Origin: Streptomyces sp. NP-1717
GTDB taxonomy: Bacteria > Actinomycetota > Actinomycetes > Streptomycetales > Streptomycetaceae
Direction: 5' to 3'
Assembly (NCBI RefSeq): GCF_022695985.1
Contig: NZ_JAAPBF010000020.1
Coordinates: 1 to 63,454 of the forward strand
DNA: 63,454 nt
Positions 34,850 through 42,354 of this stretch are shown here, piece after piece. Below the pieces are notes generated by a model, which was not told where the DNA came from, made no database searches, and was given only the letters and a program-made list of their open reading frames with translations. Within the stretch, counting starts at the first letter, position 1. Each line of letters starts with the position of its first letter. The translations under genes and the position numbers were made by a program.

Positions 34850-34892
34850 CTAGATGTTGTTACTGACAAGTATGTGAGACATCCTGTCAGCC
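34850..34892 (-). promoter_or_regulatory. A+T-rich promoter region with nested inverted repeats upstream of the hydroxylase pair
   Basis: TACT-GACA-AGTA is an exact inverted repeat at 34861-34872, and CTGACA (34863-34868) recurs inverted as TGTCAG at 34885-34890. The segment is A+T-rich for this genome and lies 45-75 bp before the hydroxylase start, where an operator or promoter is expected. No regulator gene is adjacent. Confidence 0.4.
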
Positions 34893-35016
34893 GAATTTGG
34901 TGACTTCCACCAAGGGGTGATCCGGACGGTCCGTCAACGCCCTTGACCCGCGGCCGTGTCGGGCCCCGGGCAGGCGCGTCACGGAGTGTCAGTCGCGGCC
35001 CGTATTGTCTGTGACC

Positions 35017-36057
35017 ATGCTCGACGACCCCACGACTTCAGCGATGTGGCCGGCCGCGTATCCCCGGGGATACGCGGTCGTCGACGTGGAGACCACCGGA
35101 CTCGCCCGTGACGACCGGATAGTGTCCGCGGCGGTGTACCGGCTGGACGCGCGGGGCGATGTCGAGGACCACTGGTACACCCTGGTCAACCCCGAGCGGG
35201 ATCCGGGGCCGGTCTGGATCCACGGGCTGACGACCGATGTCCTGGCGGACGCACCGCTGTTCAGGGATGTCGAGCGGGAGTTGTCGGAGCGGCTCGCGGA
35301 CCGGGTGCTCGTCGCGCACAACGCGTTCTTCGACTGGTCGATGATCTCGCGGGAGTACGCCCGCGCGAGGGCGACCGCGCCCACGCGCCAGCGGCTGTGC
35401 ACGATCGCGCTCGCCAAGGAGCTCCGACTGCCGCTGCCCAACCACAAGTTGGCCACGCTCGCCGAGCACTTCGGTGTCGCGCAGCGGCGCGCCCACCACG
35501 CGCTGGACGACGCGCGGGTGCTCGCGGAGGCCTTCCGGCCGAGCCTGCACGCGGCGGCGCGTGACGGGGTGCGGCTGCCGCTGCTCGAATGCCGGCCGCT
35601 CACGGAGTGGTCGGACGGCCCGGCGGCCCCGCTGATCGGCCGTCAGCCGGCGTACCGTCCGACGACCTGGCGCCCGTCGCGCCGGCTCCCGGCCTGTCCG
35701 TATCCGAACCCGGGGCGGTACGAGAGCGACAAGCCGCTGGCGCAGGGGATGCGGGTGGCCTTCTCGGGTGACACGTCGGTCGACCGTGAGCTGCTGGAGG
35801 ACCGGGCCGTCGAGGCGGGGCTGCATGTGGCCACCAGCGTCTCCCGGAAGACGAGTGTGCTCGTGACGAACGATCCCGGGTCGGCGACGTCGAAGACGGT
35901 GAAGGCGGCGGAGTACGGCACGCCGATCATCGACGAGGCGGCGTTCACGCACCTGCTGCGTGACGTGGCGCCGGCGCCGGGCACCGTCCCCGCGCCGGGG
36001 CCCGGCGCGGGGCCCGCCTCCGTACCGTCCCCGGCCCCGCCCCCGGCAGACGGGTGA
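35017..36057 (+). CDS. DnaQ-like 3'-5' exonuclease with C-terminal BRCT domain
   Basis: 346-residue protein. The N-terminal DEDDh exonuclease (about residues 18-185) has motif I VVDVETTGL, motif II in VLVAHNAFFDWSM and motif III HHALDDARVLAEAF. A variable Arg/Pro-rich middle is followed by a BRCT-like domain (about 245-320: GMRVAFSGDTSVDRELLEDRAVEAGLHVATSVSRKTSVLVT). The last 25 residues are Pro/Ala/Gly repeats. This layout is known from actinobacterial exonucleases thought to act in repair or proofreading. ATG 35017 was chosen; GTG 35011 and TTG 35005 are in frame just upstream. Confidence 0.88.
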   Translation: MLDDPTTSAMWPAAYPRGYAVVDVETTGLARDDRIVSAAVYRLDARGDVEDHWYTLVNPERDPGPVWIHGLTTDVLADAPLFRDVERELSERLADRVLVAHNAFFDWSMISREYARARATAPTRQRLCTIALAKELRLPLPNHKLATLAEHFGVAQRRAHHALDDARVLAEAFRPSLHAAARDGVRLPLLECRPLTEWSDGPAAPLIGRQPAYRPTTWRPSRRLPACPYPNPGRYESDKPLAQGMRVAFSGDTSVDRELLEDRAVEAGLHVATSVSRKTSVLVTNDPGSATSKTVKAAEYGTPIIDEAAFTHLLRDVAPAPGTVPAPGPGAGPASVPSPAPPPADG

Positions 36058-36120
36058 TTGCGCCGCGACTCGCCTGCCGTCCGCTCGCACACCAGGCCGC
36101 CTCGTCACACCCTGTGGCGC

Positions 36121-36354
36121 ATGGCACGTTGCGAAGTCTGCGGAAATGAGTACGGCATGTCGTTCGAGGTGCACGCGCAGGGCGCCGTGCATGTCTTCGA
36201 CTGCTTCTCCTGCGCCATCCACCGCATGGCGCCCGTCTGTGAACACTGCCGGGTCCAGATCATCGGCCAGGGCGTCGAGGTCGAGGGCCAGTGGTTCTGC
36301 GGCGCGCACTGCGCCCGCGCCGAGGGGAGGGCGGGCATCGTCGACCGGGTGTGA
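36121..36354 (+). CDS. Small cysteine-rich zinc-binding protein (prokaryotic metallothionein-like)
   Basis: 77-residue protein with Cys/His pairs: MARCEVCGNEY (CxxC), VHVFDCFSCAIHRMAPVCEHC (CxxC...CxxC), WFCGAHCARAEG (CxxxxC). The pattern matches actinobacterial treble-clef-like proteins assigned to the prokaryotic metallothionein domain family. ATG 36121 starts the conserved region. The gene is followed 95 bp later by SURF1, and both may be read from one promoter. Metal binding is expected; the role is unknown. Confidence 0.8.
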   Translation: MARCEVCGNEYGMSFEVHAQGAVHVFDCFSCAIHRMAPVCEHCRVQIIGQGVEVEGQWFCGAHCARAEGRAGIVDRV

Positions 36355-36449
36355 GGTCCGCCGGCGGGCCCGGACCCGGTCCCGGGCCTGCCGAGCGGGC
36401 GGGCGGACCCGCTGCCGGGGCCGGTGCGGGCGCCGGGTACCGTCGAGGC

Positions 36450-37238
36450 GTGTACCGCTTCCTCCTGTCGCGGCAGTGGGTGATCCTCACCCTGTTCGCC
36501 CTCGTGCTCATCCCCGTGATGATCGAGCTGGGTTTCTGGCAGTTCCACCGCCATGAACACCGGGTGGCACAGAACACCCTGATCGCGGACAACCTCAAGG
36601 CGAAGCCGGTCCCGGTCACCGACCTCACCTCCCCCGGCCACACCGTGCCGCGTGCCGACTACTGGCGGCAGGTGGAGGCCACCGGTACCTACGACACGGC
36701 GCACGAGGTCGTCGTACGGCGCCGCACCAACAGTGACGAGCAGGTCGGCTTCCATGTGCTGACCCCGCTCGTACTCGGCGACGGCCGCGCCGTCCTCGTC
36801 AACCGCGGCTGGATCCCCTTCGCCGAGGACCAGCGGTCCTTCCCCGACATCCCGGCGGCGCCGAAGGGCGAGGTCACGGTCACCGGCCGGCTCAAGGCCG
36901 ACGAGACGACCGGCACCAGCGGCATCAAGGAGCTGAGCGACCTCCCGGACCGCCAGATCATGCTGATCAACAGTGAGCGGCAGGCCCGGTCGCTCGGCCG
37001 GACCGTCCTCGGCGGCTACATCGAGCAGACCGCCCCCGCCGCCCCGGGCGACAGCCCGCAGCAGATCCCGGAGCCCGACTCCGGCTCCATCGGCGCCCAC
37101 ATGGCGTACGCCGTGCAGTGGTGGCTGTTCACCGCCGGCGTGCCGGTCGGCTGGGTCATCCTCGTACGGCGCGAATTGCGCGACCGCGCGGCGACCGCCG
37201 CCCGGAGCACACCCGAGCGCGAGACGGCCGCCGCATAA
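36450..37238 (+). CDS. SURF1 family cytochrome oxidase assembly protein
   Basis: 262-residue membrane protein with the SURF1 layout: an N-terminal helix (WVILTLFALVLIPVMIELGFWQFHRHEHR, with the conserved GxWQxxRxxxK-type end), a large extracytoplasmic domain (YWRQVEATGTYD, VLTPLVLGDGRAVLVNRGWIP) and a second helix near the C-terminus (AYAVQWWLFTAGVPVGWVILVRRE). SURF1 assists heme a insertion into cytochrome c oxidase. GTG 36450 is the start closest to the first helix; the GAGG beside it is too near to be convincing, so the start is less certain than the identity. Confidence 0.9.
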   Translation: MYRFLLSRQWVILTLFALVLIPVMIELGFWQFHRHEHRVAQNTLIADNLKAKPVPVTDLTSPGHTVPRADYWRQVEATGTYDTAHEVVVRRRTNSDEQVGFHVLTPLVLGDGRAVLVNRGWIPFAEDQRSFPDIPAAPKGEVTVTGRLKADETTGTSGIKELSDLPDRQIMLINSERQARSLGRTVLGGYIEQTAPAAPGDSPQQIPEPDSGSIGAHMAYAVQWWLFTAGVPVGWVILVRRELRDRAATAARSTPERETAAA

Positions 37239-37267
37239 CCCGCCTGTCCTGCGGGAACAGGGCTGAG

Positions 37268-39097
37268 GTGACCCAACGCATCGAGGACTACGCCCTCATC
37301 GGCGACCTGCAGACCGCGGCCCTCGTCGGCAGAGACGGCTCCATCGACTGGCTGTGTCTGCCACGCTTCGACTCGGCGGCCTGCTTCGCCTCCCTGCTCG
37401 GCAACAAGGAGAACGGCCACTGGCTGCTCGCCCCCCGTGGCGCGAACCGCTGCACCAGCAGGCGGTACGCGGGCGACTCGCTGGTGCTGGAGACCCTCTG
37501 GGAGACCAGGAGCGGCACGGTGAAGGTCACCGACTTCATGCCGCAGCGCGATGTCGCGCCGGACGTCGTGCGGATCGTGGAGGGCGTCAGCGGCACCGTG
37601 GAGATGAACGCCACCCTGCGGCTGCGCTTCGACTACGGCTCGATCGTGCCGTGGATGCGCAGGACGGACGGCCAGCGCGTCGCCGTCGCCGGACCCGACT
37701 CGGTCTGGCTGCGCAGCGTCTCGCGGGCGCGGCCCGTCGGCGGTGAACTGGCCCCGAACGAGAAGCCGGTGGTCAAGACCTGGGGCCAGGAGTTCAGCAC
37801 CTGCTCGTCGTTCACCGTCGGCGCCGGGGAGAAGGTCGCCTTCGTCCTCACCTGGCACCCCTCGCATCTGCCGCGCCCCGACCTGGTCGACCCGTTCGAG
37901 GCCCTGGAGCACAGCAAGGAGGACTGGGAGGAGTGGGCGGCGCGCTGCACGTACAAGGGGCCGTACCGCGAGGCGGTCATGCGCTCCCTGCTCACGCTGA
38001 AGGCGCTCATCTACGCCCCGACCGGCGGCATCGTCGCGGCCCCCACGACCTCGCTCCCCGAGGAGCTGGGCGGCGTACGGAACTGGGACTACCGCTACTG
38101 CTGGCTGCGCGACTCGGCCCTCGTCCTGAACGCCCTGCTGTCCGCGGGCTATGTGGACGAGGCCGAGGCCTGGCGCGACTGGCTGCTGCGCGCGGTCGCC
38201 GGTGACCCCTCCGACCTCCAGATCATGTACGGGGTCGGCGGCGAACGGCGGCTGCCGGAGACGGAGTTGCCCTGGCTGAACGGTTACGCGGGCGCGCGGC
38301 CGGTCCGGGTCGGGAACGAGGCGGTGGAACAGCTGCAGCTCGACGTGTACGGCGAGGTCATCGACTCCCTGCACGTGGCGCGTGGCGTCGGTCTCACCGG
38401 CCGGCCGCACGCGTGGGACCTCCAGCTCGCCCTGCTGGGCTTCCTGGAGTCGAAGTGGCGCGAGCCGGACGAGGGGCTGTGGGAAGTGCGCGGTCCCCGG
38501 CAGCACTTCACGCACTCCAAGGTGATGGCGTGGGTCGCCGCCGACCGGGCGGTGAAGACACTGGAGGCCGATCCGTCGCTGCGGGGCGATGTGAACCGGT
38601 GGCGGACGATGCGCGACGAGGTGCACCGCGATGTGTGCGAGAAGGGCTTCGACCCGGTCCGTAACACCTTCACGCAGGCGTACGGCTCCCGGGAACTGGA
38701 CGCGGCGACGCTCCTGATCCCCCGCTTCGGCTTCCTGCCGCCGGACGATCCGCGGGTCGTGGGCACGGTCGACGCGGTACGGGCCGAGCTGGGCCAGGAG
38801 GGGCTGGTCCGCCGCTACAGCACGGAGGGCACGTCGGTCGACGGACTGCCGGGCGGCGAAGGAACGTTTCTCGTCTGCTCGTTCTGGCTGGCAGACGCGC
38901 TGCTGATGACCGGCCGCAGGAAGGAGGCGACGGAACTCTTCGAGCGCCTGCTGGCTCTGCGCAACGACGTCGGTCTGCTCGCCGAGGAGTACGACGCGGC
39001 GATCGGGCGGCAACTGGGCAACTTCCCGCAGGCGTTCAGTCATATCGGTCTGGTGGGGACGGCCCTCGCCCTGGCCGTGGAGGACGAGGCAGAATAA
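37268..39097 (+). CDS. Glycoside hydrolase family 15 protein (glucoamylase/trehalase-like)
   Basis: 609-residue cytoplasmic protein of the actinobacterial GH15 group, whose characterised members include trehalases and glucoamylases. The N-terminal beta domain opens with IEDYALIGDLQTAALVGRDGSIDWLCLPRFDSAACFASLLG. The (alpha/alpha)6 barrel includes RNWDYRYCWLRDSALVLNAL, the probable general acid region GLWEVRGPRQHFTHSKVMAW and the base region GGEGTFLVCSFWLADALLMTGR. There is no signal peptide. GTG 37268 starts 29 bp after the SURF1 stop. The substrate (trehalose or an alpha-glucan) cannot be decided from sequence. Confidence 0.92.
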   Translation: MTQRIEDYALIGDLQTAALVGRDGSIDWLCLPRFDSAACFASLLGNKENGHWLLAPRGANRCTSRRYAGDSLVLETLWETRSGTVKVTDFMPQRDVAPDVVRIVEGVSGTVEMNATLRLRFDYGSIVPWMRRTDGQRVAVAGPDSVWLRSVSRARPVGGELAPNEKPVVKTWGQEFSTCSSFTVGAGEKVAFVLTWHPSHLPRPDLVDPFEALEHSKEDWEEWAARCTYKGPYREAVMRSLLTLKALIYAPTGGIVAAPTTSLPEELGGVRNWDYRYCWLRDSALVLNALLSAGYVDEAEAWRDWLLRAVAGDPSDLQIMYGVGGERRLPETELPWLNGYAGARPVRVGNEAVEQLQLDVYGEVIDSLHVARGVGLTGRPHAWDLQLALLGFLESKWREPDEGLWEVRGPRQHFTHSKVMAWVAADRAVKTLEADPSLRGDVNRWRTMRDEVHRDVCEKGFDPVRNTFTQAYGSRELDAATLLIPRFGFLPPDDPRVVGTVDAVRAELGQEGLVRRYSTEGTSVDGLPGGEGTFLVCSFWLADALLMTGRRKEATELFERLLALRNDVGLLAEEYDAAIGRQLGNFPQAFSHIGLVGTALALAVEDEAE

Positions 39098-39102
39098 GGG
39101 GC

Positions 39103-39858
39103 ATGGATCTTGGACTGAAGGACCGTGTCTACGTCGTCACCGGCGCGTCCCGGGGGCTCGGACGCGCGTCCGCCGAGGCGCTGGCGGCGGACGGCGCGAA
39201 GGTGGTCGTCACCGGGCGCGACAAGGAGTCGGTCGCCGGGGCGGCGGACTCGATCGGCCCGAACGCGTTCGGCGTCGCCGCGGACAACGCCGATCCCGCC
39301 GTCGCCGACCGGCTGATAGCCGCGGCACGGGAGCGGTTCGGCGGCTTCGACGGGATCCTGATCAGCGTCGGCGGCCCGCCGCCGGGGCTCACCGCGGACA
39401 CCACGGACGAGCAGTGGCGGTCGGCGTTCGACTCGGTCTTCCTCGGCGCGGTACGGCTGGCGCGCACGGCCGCGGCGGAGCTGGGCGACGGCGGGGTGAT
39501 CGGTCTCGTCCTGTCCGGCTCGGTCCACGAGCCGATCCGCGGCCTCGCGATCTCCAACGGGCTGCGGCCGGGACTCGCGGGCTTCGCGAAATCACTCGCG
39601 GACGAGGTGGGACCGCGCGGCATACGCGTGATCGGTCTGCTGCCGGCCCGGATCGACACGGACCGCGTCCGCGAGCTGGACTCGCTCTCGGACGACCCGG
39701 CGGCGGCGCGCGCGGGCCACGAGTCCCGCATCCCGCTGCGCCGCTACGGCACACCGGAGGAGTTCGGCCGCACGGCCGCGTTCATGCTCTCCCCGGCGGC
39801 GTCCTATCTGACGGGTGTGATGCTGCCGGTGGACGGCGGCAACCGCCACGGGTACTGA
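39103..39858 (+). CDS. SDR-fold protein lacking the usual catalytic Tyr and Lys
   Basis: 251-residue Rossmann protein with an intact cofactor motif TGASRGLG (residues 14-21) and the SDR end PAASYLTGVMLPVDGGNRHGY. At the active site, where FabG reads YAASK, this protein reads SNGLR, so the catalytic Tyr is Ser and the Lys is Arg. The upstream Ser (VLSGSV) remains. This pattern fits a divergent SDR subgroup rather than random damage, since the rest is well kept. It starts 5 bp after the GH15 stop and is probably in the same operon. It may bind nucleotide without the standard reduction chemistry. Confidence 0.88.
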   Translation: MDLGLKDRVYVVTGASRGLGRASAEALAADGAKVVVTGRDKESVAGAADSIGPNAFGVAADNADPAVADRLIAAARERFGGFDGILISVGGPPPGLTADTTDEQWRSAFDSVFLGAVRLARTAAAELGDGGVIGLVLSGSVHEPIRGLAISNGLRPGLAGFAKSLADEVGPRGIRVIGLLPARIDTDRVRELDSLSDDPAAARAGHESRIPLRRYGTPEEFGRTAAFMLSPAASYLTGVMLPVDGGNRHGY

Positions 39859-39921
39859 CGGCCCCTCCGGCGCTTGACGAGCGGGGCCCGGGGCGCACCG
39901 GGGCCCGGGGCGGCGCCTGGG

Positions 39922-40500
39922 TCACGTCACCCGCTGCGCCCGGTGCTTGGCCGCGCGCAGCCTCGCCTCCGTCGGCAGCTTCTCCAGCCCCGCCGAGTCC
40001 CGCGCATGCGCCACCGCCTCCCGCGTGAGCCCCTCCAGCGCCTGCCCCGGCGCCACGTGCGGCTCCAGCAGCAGCCGCACCCGCGCCTCCGGCGCGCTCC
40101 GCCGCCCGGTCAGCCGGACCCGCGCCCGGGACACACCGTCCAGCGACTGCGCCTCGCTCTCCAGGACGTTCTCCAGCGCCCGGCCCCTCAGCAGCGCGCC
40201 CTGCCCGTCGCCGCTGTCGACCAGCACCTCCGCCAGCCGCGCGCGCCGCAGTTGGGACAGCAGCCACCACAGCGTCAGCAGCACCAGGACCGCGAGTACC
40301 GCGATGACGACCGGCCACCACCAGCTCTGCGCGCTCCAGCGGTCGCGGTCGGCCTGGCTGAGCAGCACGTCCTTCTCGCCGGTGTACGGCCACCAGGACG
40401 GGACGGACACGCCCAGCCCCGTCGCCAGCACCCCGCCGCCCACGCACAGCAGCACCAGGCCGACGAGGCCCAGCAGGACACGGTTGACGACCCTGAGCAT
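39922..40500 (-). CDS. amaP: Alkaline shock response membrane anchor protein AmaP
   Basis: 192-residue protein with two N-terminal helices (VNRVLLGLVGLVLLCVGGGVLATG and WPVVIAVLAVLVLLTLWWLLS) followed by a cytoplasmic alpha/beta domain (about residues 85-185). This is the AmaP layout; AmaP tethers Asp23 to the membrane in staphylococci. It is the last gene of the Asp23 operon, 4 bp after the DUF6286 gene. ATG 40500 follows GGGGTGACGGG. The closing segment is Lys/Arg/His-rich. Confidence 0.88.
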   Translation of the reverse strand: MLRVVNRVLLGLVGLVLLCVGGGVLATGLGVSVPSWWPYTGEKDVLLSQADRDRWSAQSWWWPVVIAVLAVLVLLTLWWLLSQLRRARLAEVLVDSGDGQGALLRGRALENVLESEAQSLDGVSRARVRLTGRRSAPEARVRLLLEPHVAPGQALEGLTREAVAHARDSAGLEKLPTEARLRAAKHRAQRVT

Positions 40501-40504
40501 CCCG

Positions 40505-41197
40505 TCACCCCTTCTTCGGCCGGCGGACGTGCACGGAGAGCGCGGGCGGCCTGTCCAGACCCAGATCGCCGATGCCGGCGGCCAGCGCGGTGTCCAGATC
40601 GGCGCGCACGTCGTCGAGTTCGCGGAAGTGGGAGACGGCCCGCACCCGGACCTTGGAGCGGCGGGCCCGTACGCGGACGGAGCGGACACCGGAGACCTCC
40701 AGCGCCCGGTCGCGCAGCGTCAGCGCCGCGGCCTCCCGGTCGAGCCCGGCCCGCACCCGCGTGGGAGTGCGCCGCATCGGCAGCACCTGGCGCAGCCCCG
40801 GGGTGAGGGCGAGGACGATCAGCCAGAGACCGACGGCCGCCGCGACGCCCGAGCCGACCAGGACCCAGGTGTTGTCCAGCGGCTCGGTGGCGAGCCGGGC
40901 GGCGAGCCAGCGGCGCCAGTACATGGCCGGGTGCTCGGCCCGTACGGCCGCGACGTCGTACAGGGTCAGCGCCGACGCACCGAGCAGTACGGCGGCGACC
41001 ACCGCGGCCGGGATCCGGCGCCAGGACCAGAAGCGGTGGGACTTGCCGTCCCCCTCGTCCCCGTCCAGCGTGGGCCGCGGTTCGTACCGGGCCGCGGAGG
41101 CGGACTGGTCGAGTTCGAGCAGGTCCGCGCGGACGGCTCCGTGCGCGCCCGTGTCCCCCGGCGTACGTTCGGTCCCCTCACCCACCGGTTCGCTCAT
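40505..41197 (-). CDS. DUF6286 family membrane protein of the Asp23 operon
   Basis: 230-residue protein with an acidic N-terminal cytoplasmic region (about 1-55), two membrane helices (IPAAVVAAVLLGASALTLYDVAAV and TWVLVGSGVAAAVGLWLIVLAL) and a C-terminal domain rich in Arg and Val (LRDRALEVSGVRSVRVRARRSKVRVRA) that resembles the AmaP C-terminal fold. It sits between an Asp23-type gene, with which it shares an ATGA overlap, and amaP. It probably belongs to the same membrane-associated envelope stress complex. ATG 41197 follows GGGGAGG. Confidence 0.83.
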   Translation of the reverse strand: MSEPVGEGTERTPGDTGAHGAVRADLLELDQSASAARYEPRPTLDGDEGDGKSHRFWSWRRIPAAVVAAVLLGASALTLYDVAAVRAEHPAMYWRRWLAARLATEPLDNTWVLVGSGVAAAVGLWLIVLALTPGLRQVLPMRRTPTRVRAGLDREAAALTLRDRALEVSGVRSVRVRARRSKVRVRAVSHFRELDDVRADLDTALAAGIGDLGLDRPPALSVHVRRPKKG

Positions 41198-41538
41198 CGG
41201 ATCCTCCCCTGCGCGGCGCGCGACTGGGCGGAGTGGAGCCGTTCGACCATGACGACCACTTCCGGCACCTCCATCCCCGCCAGAGCACTTACCCGCCGGG
41301 CCACTTGGTGACGCACCGCGCCGCACTGGGCGCCGATGTCGGAGGGGTAGTCGAGCTCGACACCGATCCGTACGCGCGCCACGTCGTGGTGGACCAGCAC
41401 GCTGGCATGCGGCGGCTCGCCCCCCTCCAGTACGCGGTGGAGCGCCTCCCGCGCCGCCTGCGCGGCGATCTTCGCGACGACACGGTCGGCGATGGTGGTC
41501 GCCCCGCGCTCCGCGGCCGTCACCCGCTCATCGGCCAC
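41194..41538 (-). CDS. Asp23/Gls24 family protein, short form
   Basis: 114-residue soluble member of the alkaline-shock Asp23 family. Typical pieces are TTIADRVVAKIAAQAAREALHRV and the strand RVRIGVELDYPSDIGAQCGAVRHQVARRVSALAGMEVPEVVVMVERL. It is the middle gene of the operon, 6 bp from the preceding small membrane gene and overlapping the next by 4 bases. GTG 41538 is the start. Asp23 proteins form filaments under the membrane in firmicutes; the same is only inferred here. Confidence 0.87.
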   Translation of the reverse strand: MADERVTAAERGATTIADRVVAKIAAQAAREALHRVLEGGEPPHASVLVHHDVARVRIGVELDYPSDIGAQCGAVRHQVARRVSALAGMEVPEVVVMVERLHSAQSRAAQGRIR

Positions 41539-41544
41539 GGACCG

Positions 41545-41736
41545 TCACCGCCGACGTTCGTCGCGTTCGCGGCCACGGAAGAGGTCGCCCGGTTCCAGGT
41601 CACCGTCGAGGAACCGGCCGACCACGAACCCGACCGCGCCCAGCGCGGCAACCAGCAGGAAGGCTCCGAAACCCCCGAAAAATCCGGCGAACGCCAGGGC
41701 CATGCCGGCCAGCAGGCCGACCACCGCCATGCTCAT
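41545..41736 (-). CDS. Small DUF2273-like membrane protein of the Asp23 operon
   Basis: 63-residue protein consisting of two Gly/Ala/Phe-rich membrane helices (AVVGLLAGMALAFAGFFGGFGAFLLVAALGAVGFVVG) and a charged cytoplasmic tail (LDGDLEPGDLFRGRERDERRR). DUF2273 proteins occur in the same operon context in other Gram-positives, which supports the assignment. ATG 41736 follows GAGGAGTC; an ATG at 41751 is also in frame. Confidence 0.8.
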   Translation of the reverse strand: MSMAVVGLLAGMALAFAGFFGGFGAFLLVAALGAVGFVVGRFLDGDLEPGDLFRGRERDERRR

Positions 41737-41771
41737 CTGGTGACTCCTCATCGGTCTCGCGGATCGGGCCG

Positions 41772-42260
41772 TTACTGGAGCCGTGACTCGGGCTCGTCGT
41801 CCTCTTCGTCCGGCAGCTTCACATCGCTGACCGCGATGTTGACCTCGACGACCTCAAGGCCCGTCATCCGTTCGACGGCGGAGATCACGTTCTCCCGTAC
41901 GTCTCGGGCGACGTCGGCGATCGACACGCCGTAGTCGACGACGATCTCCAGGTCCAGGGCCGTCTGTACCTCGCCCACCTCGGCCTTCACACCTCGCGAG
42001 ACGGACTTGGTGCCCCCGGGGACCCGGTCGCGTACGGCGCCGAAGGTGCGGGACATGCCGCTGCCCATCGCGTGGACGCCGAGCACATCACGCGCGGCGA
42101 GGCCGGCGATCTTCTCCACCACTCCGTCGGCGATGGTGGTCCGCCCGCGGACGGCCGGGTCGCCGCCACCCTTCCTGCCGCCTGAGGGCTTGCGCTGGTC
42201 CTCGCTGGACGACGACTTGGCCGATGGCTCGGACTGGTTGCGCTGCGTGGTCTCGGACAT
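41772..42260 (-). CDS. Asp23/Gls24 family envelope stress response protein
   Basis: 162-residue, longer Asp23 member and first gene of the five-gene operon running to amaP. A disordered Ser/Gln/Lys-rich N-terminus (about 1-38) precedes the domain: RGRTTIADGVVEKIAGLAARDVLGVHAMG, then VSRGVKAEVGEVQTALDLEIVVDYGVSIADVARDVRENVISAVERMTGLEVVEVNIAVSDV. The C-terminus is acidic (LPDEEDDEPE). ATG 42260 follows AAAGGGGCG. The operon probably supplies a cytoplasmic scaffold at the membrane. Confidence 0.9.
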   Translation of the reverse strand: MSETTQRNQSEPSAKSSSSEDQRKPSGGRKGGGDPAVRGRTTIADGVVEKIAGLAARDVLGVHAMGSGMSRTFGAVRDRVPGGTKSVSRGVKAEVGEVQTALDLEIVVDYGVSIADVARDVRENVISAVERMTGLEVVEVNIAVSDVKLPDEEDDEPESRLQ

Positions 42261-42354
42261 GGCGATTCGCCCCTTTCCGGGCGCTGGTGGACTCGTTGCC
42301 CACATTAGGGCGTCTTGCCCGGTCTCGCGCCGGGAATGCGGCAGTCTGGGGTCC

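Noticed and set aside
39859..39921. Repeated GGGGCCCGGGGC motif between the SDR and amaP genes
   Set aside because: It is simple G+C-rich sequence between convergent genes and may act as a terminator, but there is no clear stem-loop distinct from background.
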